Positions 1 to 13,334 of a stretch of DNA of 64,000 nt are shown one piece after another. Both the position numbers and the translations under genes were made by a program. This stretch comes from Theobroma cacao. Lineage: Eukaryota > Streptophyta > Magnoliopsida > Malvales > Malvaceae. The DNA is taken from positions 30,830,969 to 30,894,968 of the forward strand of contig NC_030852.1 of assembly GCF_000208745.1 (NCBI RefSeq). The letters run 5' to 3'. The notes under the pieces are model-generated. The model was not told the DNA's origin. It saw only the letters and a program-made list of their open reading frames with translations, and did no database searches. The number at the start of each line of letters is the position of its first letter. The stretch's first letter is position 1.

Positions 1-3000
1 TCTCAATTTCTTAATTTCAATAAAAAAATTATTTAAATATTTAATTTTAAATCTATGACATTATTGAGCCGAAAATGATGGCGCGATTCTCTACAAATTT
101 GGGTCTTCTGACAAACAAGTCATGGCATCTATGAAAGATCAAACATGTGCTGATGTAAAATTTTCCAATCAGGTAATTAAATGGAAGTTATTAGCTCTTC
201 TAGAATCAGCAAACGAGGCTAAAGTGAGAACTGAAACCATCTTTCTCACCCCGGCCATGTCCGAAAAGTCAGAAGTCTATAGATATTAATTAGAAAATTA
301 TTGAAGCTGGGTAACCCTCCACATCATGAAGAAATGGTCCTCGCCTTTCTAGAGCTACAAACGATTTATTCAGTTCAGATCGTGTCCACAGGGGGACTAT
401 ATTGTTACACCAGTTTTCTTTAAGCATCATGTACATGTCAGCGCTTGGAATGAAATTAATAAATGGGTAGGCTTCAATCCACAACCGTTTACTTTTGAAG
501 GGATCACATTCCAGGAAATTCCCCACAGAGGTTCGATGCATTAGGCTATTGAACTTGAACCACATAATAAAATGGCATGTGACATCAGCTTTTGCGTACA
601 AAATCACAAGTTGCTGACAACAAAGCAATCAATAATTTAATACGAACAAAGTTTTGTTAAATCAAAGTCCATTTATCCCGCGATGCATAAAGGAGAACAT
701 TTATATCGATATTAAGTTTGATTATAGCTAGGTAGTAGTACAATTTTTGAACAAGCACCACCAAGTTCATGCCCATGCCTTGGTCCGAAAAGCGGTGGAG
801 TGAAAAAACAACAGGTTAGTGCAGTTACTAATTTGCAAATGCATCGGTTACAATTTGGTTAGGTTGCTAGCCAGCTCGTAGTAGATTGTCTTCCAGAAAT
901 TCAATTGAAGACTGAAGATGAGGAACCATGAGAATGAAATTTGTATGGATTTTGCTCTCGGCATTGATACTTGAATGCTGAGGGTCATCTGAGCTATGAG
1001 CCATTTACCCGTTTCACAGACAACTTCACTATTGGTGGGGTCAAGCAACCTGAACCTCGGTTTAAGTGGGTTGCAAAAGGTCCAATAATAATTGTTTCAT
1101 GATAACCCAAGCTGCTGAGCCCCGCTCCTGAATCTGGTTCGAAGCTCGTGGCGAGTTCCACCTTGAAGCCCACATATGTCGAATAACCACATGAAAATAG
1201 CGATCGGCTGACAGCTACAGATTCTGGATCCTGGACCGGTATGAATTTCAGGTAGAACAAGTTCATAAATAATGCTTGAAAAATATCCTTGTAATGTGCA
1301 AGTTTGAGATGAGCATGACCCAGGGGGGTCAGGAACCTAGGTCTTTGGTTCTTAACTTCTTTTCCCTTCTCTCTTATGGACATGGACGGTCTCACCTCAT
1401 TGTTGGGAGGCCTACTTAACGGGCCTAGTGTCTTACAATGACAGACCTCGGAAGCACCGTCCTAAATCAGGCCTGCTAGTTGCCACGTCCAGTTCATGGG
1501 CCCATTTATCTGTCATTACATTGTTGCACCATAGCTGCAGTCTTTTAAAGGGTTGTCCTGGAGTTCATGATTCTTCAATCTTCTGCACCCATTGACTGGG
1601 AAATCAGAAATTTTCTATCCTCACGCAGAAAAACAAAAGCACTGTCACTGCCCATTGTGTCCCCTTGGTTAGTTTGGGCAATGGGAGTGAAATCTAATCA
1701 CTAGAGGATAAACTAACTATAGTCTCTAAGCACACATTCACTCTCATACTGATTCTGTTATAAACTAGTAGTAGTAATAAAAAAGAAATTCTTTTTTTCT
1801 TTTCGAAAAGTTTAGAATCAGCCAAAGTTTATCAGTGATTAAGATAAATAGTTGTGTAAATTCCCTTTGTAGCTTTATTTTGCATATACAGTTCTTCACT
1901 GCCATCGACTGGTTTTACATCACAAACAATTTTGACAACCTAACCAATCATCCAATCATATGCTTAGCGCTCTCAAACCTTTCCATCATCACCAAGGATA
2001 AACTTCTATCCATGCTCACCTAAAAGACCAAAAAGCAAATACATACTTGAAAACAGTCAGTAAAATAAAGGAGGGGGCCAAAAAAAGTGCTACAGAGTTT
2101 TACTCTTTACCTAAAATTAGAGTCCGTGACAAGCGAACTTGTAATAATAACACAAATATATAAATAAAAATATAACTATTAAAAGATTTAAGATCCCACG
2201 TTCGAATTATTGAGGCCCATTTTTTGTTTTCCAATTTTTACAGTAATTTTCACATACAAATCTCATAAATGTTTTAGCAGGAATCTTGAACCAATTAGAG
2301 CACTTGATTTGATCACGTCGTGTTGTCTCAAATTAGGACACCCCGCTTTCGCTGTTTTCCCCGTGCGGGAGATGCTCACCGCCTTTGTGTTTGTTCTTGA
2401 GTTGACACGCGGTCATTGATAGACCATAATGTCCTCTACTTTTTGCTGTATTTACCATGACACGCTTACTGCTTAGCTATAGCTTAGCTGCCTTTCCGGC
2501 TTTCTGTTTTAAATTTTGAATTTTTCCAATAAAGTTATGCTACAGGACAACCTAAGTTTCACCTTTTCAGTTTGGACCAAACTGCCCTCCTTTCTGCTTT
2601 TCAATTTAGGTCACCTCAATTTCAAACCTTTTTTCTTTTTTTTTCTTTTATTGTAGCATTTGTATTGGGAAATTTCTTTTTCTTTTTTCTCTTAACTTTC
2701 CCAAGGACAAATTGTCTTATCCAAGTGCGGAATATCACCCTAAACAAAATTATAAGAAATATTATTATATAGAACTTAACAGATTCATGCATTTATAGAA
2801 TCATTATTAGTAATTACAAATGTGTAAAACTCATCATTTCAGAAACCCAATTTTCTAATTTTATATATATATATATTCTTTGAAGTCTATTAAGACAAGC
2901 ATACATGTGACTTAGGTAATGATGGTCCATCATTGCCTAGAATTATAGGCATTTTACATTTATCATCTTATTCTTGCATTCCATATAGTATAATTTTATA

Positions 3001-4294
3001 TGGACTAGTTCAATATGCACACATATGCATATGCCATCCATACATGTAATAATCTCTTTTTTTGTCTTCCTATTGGTCTAGCATGCATATGTGATTTAAC
3101 TTGAATTACTAACCATTCAAAACAAAATCTACAATTATTTATTAAAGTATTCATAGTAGGTCAGCATTTAGTAGCTGGATTTCCTAGATTTGGAATAATA
3201 CCCAAAGTTTACATGAATTCTTTATTAAGGGTAGTTGAAAAGGAATTTTTTTTTAGATTGCTTGTTGAGATAATAAAACCAAGCATTTGAGTAGTCTTTC
3301 TTCCTTCTGAAGGGTTATTGAATCAATAAAATAGAATTTTACTAGGCAAATAGATACAAGCACATCGAGCCCCTAAATTTGAACTGACCTTTTCCAATTA
3401 GTTTAGCTCAAGGGATTAGAAAAGAAAGTGACTGGCCGACTAAGGACCCCAAAAAGAAGCATTGCTTAATTATATCAATCAATAACATTGCAAATTGTTG
3501 CACCAGATTGCTTCACATTGTGGCAATAAAAATTGATTACAGCAACCAAAATTGCTCCATTTGGCTGGAATTGTTGGTTGGGAGGGCCTGAGCCAGTATA
3601 GAAGGTCTTGCATTATCAAGCTTGAATGCTAGTTATTACCACAATGTCAGAAAGTTTTAAATCTGCCCCACACTTTCTTCCTGAGAATATTAAAAGATAG
3701 GCAAGAGGAAGAAAGGAAACTACCCACCTAACATAACTATATCCTTTAAACAAGTTCACGCACCTAGGATGGGGATAGTATCCTAGAAATTTCCATTGAA
3801 GGGGAAAAAAAAAAGTCTGATACTGAAGATTTTGTAGCTAAATTAAATAATTGGCCAAAACGACAAAGAAAATAGAAAACTTGAAAGACAATAAGGGAAG
3901 GAAGAGGGGTATTGTTGGAAGTTAAAGAGTTGTCGTCACTTCTATCAAAATATTATTTTTTCTTGTAAGAAAACAACGAAATGGAGCATGACATAACATA
4001 ATTTAGAAGCCGGCCCACTCTCCGCCCTGGTGGTTTTGATTGGGTTGAGAGAGAGAGCTGAGAAAGGAAAAATCCCATCTCCATTGTTGCCAACCTTGAA
4101 CACATATCGAATTGAATTCCTGTCTGTTTCAGTTTCCAGGGATTGTTTTGTTGTTGTTGTGGCCTGTTGCTGTGAAGGCTTTCTCTTTCTCTCTTGATGG
4201 GCTGTTCTTTGTGACACTTAAAAGTTCTGGGAGAAAAAAAAAAAAAGAAAGAGGAAGCTTACTTAAAGCTGAAGCTCTTTAGAATTTTTCTGCA
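1..4294. other. Intergenic, upstream of the GT31 gene
   Basis: No gene is recognised here. Two minus-strand open frames (290-628 and 994-1395) have no family signature and no splice structure I could extend. The 1080-1500 stretch is more GC-rich than its surroundings and may be a decayed repeat. The remainder is AT-rich with short homopolymer runs and a TA run near 2863. The last roughly 100 bases before 4295 contain a purine-rich stretch that probably belongs to the 5' leader of the galactosyltransferase gene. Confidence 0.5.
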
Positions 4295-7200
4295 ATGGGT
4301 TTGAGTAGACCTCAAAAGCCTGGCAATGGAGTTTCTACCAGATGGGTTTCTCTCTTTTGCATTGCCAGCTTCTTCTTGGGTGTTCTTGTTGTCAACAGGT
4401 TTTTTTTCTCTCTCTCTTCTCTAAGTGGAGTGCGCATGATCAAGATCTTGTTTTGAAGTGACAAACTTTGAGATTTGCTGTTCCTTTCAAATGGGTTCTA
4501 AAATTTAGAAGCTATAACTGTTGTGTCATTTCCTTGCCATCTTGTTCCTGTATGTACATCTTGGAGGATCTTGCTAATTTGGTGCAGAATCATGAAGAAA
4601 AATGCCTCCCGATAGGTAGATTTGGATATTAGTTTGTTGGATTTGTGGTTCCAACTGTTGAATACAGTGTCCAGTGTTCTGTTTTTGGTATTAGGTGGAT
4701 CATGTGAATGATTTTGTATAATTTTTAACTTGTTCATGGGCTTGTCTTTGGTTGATCGGAAGATGCATAAATCAGTAAGACCTCTGGTTCATGGGAGGTC
4801 TCAGTAATACTTGCTTTGCTCTTCCATTGTTCTGCAGTAGCTTATGGAGGCTGGAGCAGATTTAGTAATATATGTCTCTGGAAAATAGCAAGATCAATCC
4901 CATTGAATTTGGGTTTATAACATCTGCAGTATGCGGAGTTCTTATTTGAGAGCTGGGTTTTTGAAAAGTTGATTTTATACTCTGGTTCAAAAGCCAGGAA
5001 TTTGCTGATGGGTAGGAAAATAATAGCGAAACACTGAGACTAGTATTTGGCAGATTTTAAAAGGATATAAAATGTAGATATTAGCCAGCTGGTGGAAGCT
5101 AGTGAAAGAGATATCCGTGACAAGGAAAAATGCTTTTGGATAGTAGGAGAAACTGGTTCTTGAACTCTGATAAGCCGGGATATCACAATTAAACATGAGC
5201 ATCAAGTTGTCATCTGATGTTAATGCATCTATAAATTATCATTTACTAAGGTCACTTTTTTCAATTCACCTTTTCTTTGTGTGTCAAACTTTGAACAAAT
5301 CAGTTACATTATATCCGTGCTGTGGTTTCTAGAAAGGAATCTGTCTCTTTAGTTCAATCCCTAGTGGAGGTGGGATTCAGTCCTAGGTTCCCTATCATTG
5401 CTGGTCTGCATTTCTATGTTCATTACGTTGTTGCGTTTGTTTGTTAATGCTAGTTTTCTGTGCAACTATGTAAGTATGCATTGACTAGTGGCTTTTCTTA
5501 CAGATTTTTGGCTATATCTGATCCAGCCAAAATGGATGAGGAGGCTTCTTCTGTAAAGAAACATCAAAGAAACGAACTTCATCCCATAGTTAATTGTGAT
5601 AAGGTAAGTTTAGAGTACAAAGTTGTCATAAGTGATATTGCATGCAAAGAATCTTGACGGTGTTGTCTATATTATAACAGGATGCTTCTTTTCAGGCAGG
5701 TGATATTCTTTTTCAAGTTTCACAAACGCATGATGTAATTATGTAAGTTTATATGTATGGTTGAAGAATTCTTTTATAGGTTATGGATTGTGTTTTCACT
5801 TTATAAATCAGTTCTTATGTTTGTTTTGTTTTTTATCTTTGAATTGAATGCCCAAAGTAAATCTTGGGTGTCTAAAATGTGCTTAGAACTTAAGACGGTT
5901 CGCATGATACATTTAATCATTTCAGGACATTAGACAAAACAATCTCCTCATTGGAGATGCAGCTAGCTGCAGCTAGAGCTGCCAAAGCAGATAGTGATGA
6001 AGGATCTCCGATGGTCACAAAATCAGGAATTGAGAATGTGAAGGAACGCCAGAAAGTTTTCTTTGTTATGGGAGTTATTACTGCATTCAGCAGTAGAAAA
6101 CGAAGGGACTCAATCAGGGAAACTTGGATGCCTCAAGGTTTGATTCAATATTCTTTGGACATCCTATCAAGCATTTTCTGGAATCTAGTCAATTATTTAT
6201 ACCTTGAGGTTATGGTTCTTAGGGAAGGAGTTAATGAGGTTGGAGAAAGAGAAGGGAATTATAATGCGATTTGTTATAGGACACAGGTAACCTCAATTCC
6301 AATTTTGAAGCTTAACTTTCACATGCTAGTTATCTTGCTTAGAATGATAGTTTGGATGCAACATGTGTCTGTGGTTCTCAGTGCAACCCCAGGTGGTGTT
6401 TTGGATCGTGCTATTGATGCTGAAGAAAAGCAGCACAAGGATTTCTTGCGCCTGGTATGCTCCTGTTTACTTGCCTTGTATCAAGTTGATTAATTATATT
6501 CTCTAATTATGGTGTAAAAAGCATTATGATGGATGCATTGTCTTACAATGGGAAGAGCCAAATATCTATAAACCTTTTTGTTTAAAAAAGATGTATTTGT
6601 ATAACTAGAGTATGGTTTTAAACCTGGTTAAGTAGAGGAGAAAGATTAATCTAGTTCTCATGTACTTTGGGGTTAAGACTTAGTTGACTTAAGTAGTTAC
6701 CTGTACCACTTCTCTACTCTAACCTCTTGCCTGGACCCAGTTTAAAAACTGCTACCTGCTTTTTCTTGTCCTTTGCTTATAAATATTTTTAGTAGTTTCA
6801 AATATTATCTTGATGAGCACTTCAATGAAGGTAGGTTGATAGTTACATTATTGTTAAACATCGAAGCAGGACTTGTTGGTTTTGAAACTGGGACTTTATT
6901 CTCAAGAAATTTGGTGGATTTTAAATCATGAATTAAAAAAAAAAAGGTTATTTATAGTTTCTGTGAAGCTTACATGGAATTGCTTTTTCATTTTTGGCAG
7001 AATCACATAGAAGGTTACCATGAATTGTCATCAAAAACCCAAATATACTTTTCCACAGCTGTTTCTAAGTGGGATGCTGACTTCTATATTAAAGTCGATG
7101 ATGATGTACATGTAAATCTGGGTTAGTGCTGTTGCATTAAGTTTCTCAACACCTTCGTTTCTTCTTAATAAACAGATTTGTATCAGGGTTACTAAATTGA

Positions 7201-8448
7201 TTTGGAATATTCTACAGGCATGGTGGGTTCTACACTGGCCCGCCATAGATCAAAACCACGCGTTTATATTGGTTGCATGAAGTCTGGACCTGTTCTGGCA
7301 CAGAAGTAAGGATTGAATTTTGTGTATATTGCAATCATCATTGCTGCATTTTTTTTCCCACCATAGTTACCTCTTGCTCCTGTGTGCAGAGGGGTTAAGT
7401 ACCACGAGCCAGAATATTGGAAATTTGGTGAGGAGGGAAACAAGTATTTTAGGCATGCAACCGGACAAATATATGCAATCTCCAAAGACTTGGCCACCTA
7501 TATCTCAGTCAACCGGTTAGCCTTTTTCGGCAATATCATTTATTCATGTTATTTTTCTTAATGATACATTGATTATATGTTTGTTTTCTGTCTAGGCATA
7601 TACTTCATAGATATGCAAATGAAGATGTCTCTTTGGGTTCCTGGTTTATTGGTCTTGATGTAGAGCATATAGATGATAGAAGTCTCTGCTGCGGTACTCC
7701 CCCTGGTAAGATGGTTGCCATTATGCTTTCCCCATGCAGCTTGCTATTTTCATGATTTGATAGTTTTGGTTTTTTATAAATGCTGTGTTGAACTGAAAGC
7801 AATTGGTTAGCCTTTTAAACTAACCTCATTGTTCATTGGTGAAATTATCTAGCAACTTTACATAGGTGATCTCTTCTTTCTACTTCCTAAAAAGTTGTTT
7901 ATGTAGCTGATGCTTAAGTTTTTATAGCTAGGTTCTTAGAACCATACTGGCTGATCAATTCTGGGAGCAGTAGAAATTGTTAGCCATGATTTTGAGACCT
8001 TTGGGCATTTTCTTCCAAGTCATATTTTGCTCTCAAACAAGATATTCAAGATAACTAGCAATTAAAGAATTTTTTTTTTTAAAAAAAGGGAAGGTTAAAG
8101 AGAAGAGGAATGACTAAATGCTACGGTAACTATATTATTTCCAATGGAAACTAAAAAAGGTTGAATCTTCATAGTCAAATAGCTAAAATTAATTCCTTAA
8201 ACTAATGCACTGTGTTTACTCTGTATTCTCGATTCTCTCTTGCCATCAAGAGTGCATAAAAATAGTCTTTCCTTGACAATGTTTAAATATCTTTGGTAGA
8301 TTGTGAGTGGAAAGCTCAAGCAGGGAATCCCTGTGCTGCATCATTTGATTGGAGCTGCAGTGGCATTTGCAAGTCTGTAGAGAGAATGGAGGAGGTGCAT
8401 CAGCGTTGTGGGGAGGGTGATGAAGCCATCTGGCATACCAGTTTTTGA
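4295..8448 (+). CDS. GT31 beta-galactosyltransferase (DUF4094 type), probable GALT31A orthologue
   Basis: A Golgi type II membrane glycosyltransferase of family GT31, expected to add galactose to arabinogalactan-protein glycans. Eleven exons: 4295-4398, 5504-5603, 5681-5742, 5926-6137, 6223-6286, 6382-6454, 7001-7121, 7218-7305, 7390-7515, 7596-7705, 8300-8448, giving 402 residues. Residues about 16-35 form the single signal-anchor. The N-terminal stem (DUF4094) contains the family's [10 protein letters not shown] block. The catalytic domain has the SSRKRRDS motif, the metal-binding DDD at 238-240 inside KVDDDVHVN, the GCMKSGPVL block and the NEDVSLGSW block, and it ends with a cysteine-rich tail. 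Length matches the family (about 390-410). The family is often named beta-1,3-galactosyltransferase; position in the conserved block suggests GALT31A, reported as a beta-1,6-galactosyltransferase. Linkage specificity cannot be read from sequence. Confidence 0.93.
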
Positions 8449-9443
8449 AAGCATACCACTAACCTGGTTGTAATATATTTGTGTATGTTTGATCCATGCT
8501 GTGCATCAAACAAGGCCAGCGCCTGCCCCGATTTTTGCCTATTCAATGCCTCGGGGCAGTTGGTACAGGATTAAATTAATTGAAAAAAAATGAAAATCTT
8601 TTAGTTTTGAAGTGTCACTCTCTTTAACTGAAATTGACAAGAGCAGGTTGGCATTGTTGTACAATGTATTTGAAGCATTAGAAGGTTAGATCACAGACCA
8701 TTTAAGGGTTCGCAACAATGTTTTGGTCACCATCTTTGAGTGGCGGACCCGTTTCGGCGTGGTTGGTGAAGGAGTTGCTTTCTAGGGCCCGGAAGGCGCT
8801 AGTTTTGATGTAGGCCTAAAGGATGTTGACATGACCAAACCACGGGGGATTGTTGATCAATCAAAGAGAAGCTAGAAGACGGCAGATACGTTGTCGGAAT
8901 TCTTCAGTGGCAATAGGCAAAACGCAACGGTCGGAATGTTTCTTTTTTTAGTTTTTTTTGTGTTGAAAATGTTAATTAATTAATCAAGCATATGCCTTAG
9001 ATTGTCTTTACTTATTACCTTACAACTCTACGGTAGGATGCTAACATCTTGATAAGATCGCCCCATCTCTCAAACTGTGAGTCCTGAGGAAGACTGCCTG
9101 ATGCTGATTAATCACCAATTGCTCAAGAAGGAACCCAAGGCTTAAAGTACAATCTATCTCCAAAATTATTTGGATAAATATCCATTTTGTCCCATGATAT
9201 CCCATTTAAAGGAATAAAACTATATATATATAAAGTGGTGGAATCAGAATTTTATGTTTAAGGAAGCAAAAAAAAAATACAATATTTATAGAGGTGAAAG
9301 TATAAATTTTGTTAAAAATAGAGTAAAACTATAAAATTAAAAAAATAAAAAATTATTAAATTTAAAAATTTTAAAGGGACGGGTTCTACACACATGGGAT
9401 ATAACATTATGAAAAGTGGCATCAATTGAGAAAAAGGCTTAGA

Positions 9444-10130
9444 GCTTGTTTAGTTTAATTTTTTTAACTTAAAAGTTATTATAAAGCTATTAAGAAAAAT
9501 AGTAGTATTTCCAATTAAACTAAAACTATTTGATAAGCTATTTGACAAAATAAATTATATAAGTTCTAATTTTGGTTAAAATTATCATAAAGAGTATTAA
9601 CGTTATATTTAATTAATTAATAAATCAAAGCAGAACAAGTTTGCTTCAAATTTATATATAATTTTATATATTAAAATAAAAAAATTATACAGAAACGAAG
9701 AGAGAAAACTTTTAAATTGTAACTAAATGTAGTTTTGAATATTGAGTTTTCTTTTCTCTTAATCTTTGTAGAAACAAAAAAATCTCAAATTTTGCTATTC
9801 TGTTATTGAGTTTTCTATTTTTTTAATAATTTTAATAGAGAGAGGTAAAGAAAAAGAAAATTGCGATTTATGTTGAAGAACGATGATTTGCAAAGGAAGG
9901 GAGAGAAGAGGAAATCGATTAAGAGAGATAAGTATTTTTTGAAAAGTTGACATGTTTTTAAAAGAAGAAAAGAAAAAACTCCTCTCTAAAGCCTTTCTTA
10001 AGTTTTTTTTTTAAATTTGTTTTTTTTTTAAAACTACTTTTTATTTTAAAAGTGGTTCAAAATCCTATTGGACTTGATTTCTATTTTTGAGAAGTAAATA
10101 AATTGAAAAAAAATGCAAGATCAAATGAGC
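9444..10130. mobile_element. Possible decayed MITE (weak terminal inverted repeats)
   Basis: The 13 bases at 9444-9456 and the reverse complement of 10118-10130 agree at 8 positions, and all five mismatches are transitions. That is what decay of methylated inverted repeats would look like. The interior is AT-rich, non-coding and rich in poly-A and poly-T. No target-site duplication is visible and the inverted repeat is short, so this could be chance. Confidence 0.2.
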
Positions 10131-10240
10131 ATATATTATGAGAGGTTTTGATGGTCAAATACATTCATTATGGGGTATATAATCTCTGAAGAGTAAAGAT
10201 TTAAATTTTATTTTTTTTAATTAAAAAAAATATATTATAA

Positions 10241-10400
10241 TTAAGAACCATTCGTAAGGATTCTTTGTATTCCTAAGCCTTCGATAATGAAGCATATTGT
10301 AGTGAAGAACTGTCCATAAAAATTCCTTGTATTCCTAAGCCTTTGATAATCAAGCATATTGTAGTTAAGAACCAGCCAAAAGGAATCCTTGTATTCCTAA
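10241..10400. repeat. 62-bp tandem repeat, about 2.5 copies
   Basis: The core TTGTATTCCTAA recurs at 10265, 10327 and 10389, exactly 62 bases apart. Flanking blocks such as AAGCATATTGTAGT and TTAAGAACC repeat with a few substitutions, and the third copy is incomplete. No coding frame runs through it. Confidence 0.85.
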
Positions 10401-12719
10401 CAGTTATACTAGGATGATCTTGAAAAGTACTGCAACTTTAGACATCACAGTTTTGTGTTGTATCTGCTTTTCCATGTGCTCTATTTTGATTTCGGTAGTC
10501 AACCAGAAGTTGGAAAAAAGCCAATTAAACGAGTAGATCGTGTTCTAGTCCTGGAAAATGAAAGTGTGATTTTGTGGTTCAGTGTTTGCAGCCAAAAACC
10601 GCACGGAAAAACCCTACAAATCTCAAAGAGATTTGATAGTTATATTGAAATCAACCCAGAGACGATTATCCTTCTTTCCATGACAATGATGTACATGACC
10701 ACACTTACAAAAAAGCCACGGACCATCTTGTTTCAATTACAGCACTGTTTTCACGTTCGACTTCTGGCCGCCCTATTCACCGCCATGTAGGGCATGCTCA
10801 ATCAGTCTATTTCCCGTCCTAAAATTCCACTTCCTCAAAGCCTAAAAACCTTTGGTGTAATTATAATTGGAGGGTCAACTCAAGCCTCTAAATTGAGGCT
10901 GTGCGGCTGTTCATACCAAACTTGATTCCATTATTTTAAAACGCGATGTTTCACAAAAAAATGTGATCAGAAAAGCGAGTCGAGACCATTTTGATTTTTG
11001 TTCCGGGACCCAAACCCAATTTCCATTTCCATGGGAAGTACAATTTGCATGTGGAAAGCATGGTCGGTTTTGGAGTTTGATTAGCCTTGCACTCGGAGAT
11101 CTATCTCGTGGCTATTAGGCCTCTAGCACTCCTGTAGAAACTCGTTAAAGTCAGAGAACGAGAGTACAGTTTCCACGCCAAACCGATGCCTTGACATCAC
11201 AGGGCAAAGGCACATGATAAAAATAATGCAATTGGTGAATTGACAATAATGCTTAAATGGCTCATAGTCTCATGGTGGTCGGTTTTTCTATGGGATCCTA
11301 ATCTCTTAGGTACATTGGGGTAGCTATGCCTAATGGTATTGTTTTTGGAGAATTTAAAATCATTATTTTTGAGATTTTTTTATGCTTAAGAATACAGCCT
11401 TGTCATTAGAAAGTTAGGAAGTCTTATTAAAATTTAAAATCTCAATCACTTGTACGGACAAAAAACCTCCTTGGGATTTCTCACGCCCAAGTATTCAAGG
11501 GCTAACAAACAAATTTCAATCTCTTCAAACATATACAATATGTAAGCAAAAAAGCATCGTGAAGTAATTAGAATAATTTATTAGAAAGTTTCAAGTCAAT
11601 TTTGTTGAAAGTTGAAACCTTGTTGTAGATTCAACACTCTCAATTAATTGACCAAAAACAAGTCATAATGACCAAAGTTAACCGTACGCTTGGGGGGTCC
11701 TAATATTTTATGTTCCTGGTCCTAACAATCCAGTTTGCATTCAGATTAAACTCCTATGTCAGTCAGAAACTGGCAACGTTAATCCGCGTCCAGCGTCCTG
11801 GCTGATTACTTCAAGGATTGAAGTCAAACTTATTGCTTGATTTTTTTAATTCAAGTGGAACAATGTTAACATAAATTTTATTGAAAAAAAGGCTACACCA
11901 AACCCTTGCCCATTGTCGGTGACAGCTTCCCCTTCAACAAAATTACTATTACATTAGCTTTCTGGTTTCAAATTAACCTTCTATTTAAGTTTTGACAAAG
12001 ATTTTGATTAGTGATTTTCAGTACATGCTATTCAAAGATCTGTTCAAGCATGGACTCCCACTCTGTTTTCAAGAGAGGGACGATGGGCAAGCTCTCATCA
12101 AAACCATAAGCTAGTGACTAGAACCCCATTAATGATAAAAAATTGACTCACCATTTGGATAGATTGATGATGTGATTGTTCAAAATAAATCCAGATTTCA
12201 TTATGCTGTAACTATATAAATTAGGTAATTACTGTTATAAACATGGTTAAATAATTCAATTGCTAATTATTTTCTTTCGATAAAATATTTCATGTAGAAA
12301 CTTTTGACATGAATTTTGAATGATTTATTTTGAATTTTTTTTGTCAGTAATTTTACTTTTTATTTGGCCTAAATATAAAATTTGCATGTGATTCAGGCCC
12401 CATAAACATGTTTGACAGCACTAATGTATGAGCTGCGCCAAAAACACTAAACAGAGACATAAAAAGATGAAAGTTTATGGAGAACCAGTACAACATAGTC
12501 GTAGTAGAAAATAGCGTTGAAAAAGAAAAGTAAAACGAGTATGGGACCCGAAAGAGAGAAAAGGGCAAGGTCAGGCAATGTGAAAAATGAGGAAACGCGG
12601 CGACCACAAACTCTGATTGCCATGTCAAGACAAGGTATGTGAGATGCCTCAGTATTTAAGCCAATAAATAAAGGGAAGAAAGCATATGCCTCCTCACCAA
12701 CAGAGCGCGAGGCAGCCAT

Positions 12720-12753
12720 CCAACCCAACCCAACCCAACCCAACCCAACCAAC
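12720..12753. repeat. CCAAC pentanucleotide microsatellite
   Basis: About six uninterrupted or nearly uninterrupted units of CCAAC, read as GTTGG on the other strand. It is not the plant telomere unit TTTAGGG. It lies about 600 bases upstream of the START-domain gene. Confidence 0.9.
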
Positions 12754-13334
12754 TAGCAAAGCATTTTTTAACTAAGAACCCATTCAAACGTTTATCCATA
12801 TTTGCTCATTTAGTGCCCAACATTTGCCAAGTCTCTGCTCTTTGTCTTTGGCCAAATGTTGGAAACCCCTCGGTCAGAACAAGTAAGAGTAGAAAAGTAA
12901 ATAGCAACCTTATTTTATATTGAGAACAATAATACTGGTAAGAACGTAAAAATCTGTATGGAAAAATAAATATTTGGTAATAGTAGTCTCTGTTCGTATG
13001 TGGGCCTATGGTAATCCACGGAACACGCCTCTCTACCGCTTATAACCAATTCCTTATCCGTAAGCGCTTCATCAATTGTTGTCTTGTTTCTCCTCGGCAA
13101 TTCCCATATCTTTATCTCTTCACTCCAATCATTTCCTTTTTCTCTTATTATTCCCGTCCTTTTTTGTGAAAAAAAATAAACCCCTTTCAGCTTAAATTTT
13201 GTGGTTTGTTTGGTCTGGTTTTAGTGGTTTCTTTTTTTCTCTCTCTATCTTCAAGCGAACCCTCGAGTAATCCTGCGCTTAACGCTCACTCTTTCGATTT
13301 CCATCGAGGGTTTCTTTCTTTCTTTTTCTCTGAG

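Larger units (their letters stand above)
8449..13334. other. Intergenic, AT-rich with repeats
   Basis: The first roughly 250 bases are probably 3' UTR of the galactosyltransferase gene. From 9200 to 10250 the sequence is very AT-rich and may hold a decayed MITE. A 62-bp tandem repeat lies at 10241-10400 and a CCAAC microsatellite at 12720-12753. The bases from about 13130 on are pyrimidine-rich and are likely promoter and 5' leader of the START-domain gene. No other gene is supported. Confidence 0.6.

Noticed and set aside
2190..2215. TTCGAA-containing stretch resembling a tRNA T-loop
   Set aside because: No acceptor, D or anticodon arms can be paired around it.
12720..12753. CCAAC array as an interstitial telomere
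   Set aside because: The unit is five bases and differs from the plant telomere repeat TTTAGGG.
13206..13334. Upstream in-frame ATG at 13206 for the START protein
   Set aside because: It would add 43 atypical residues from pyrimidine-rich leader; relatives start near the ATG at 13335.
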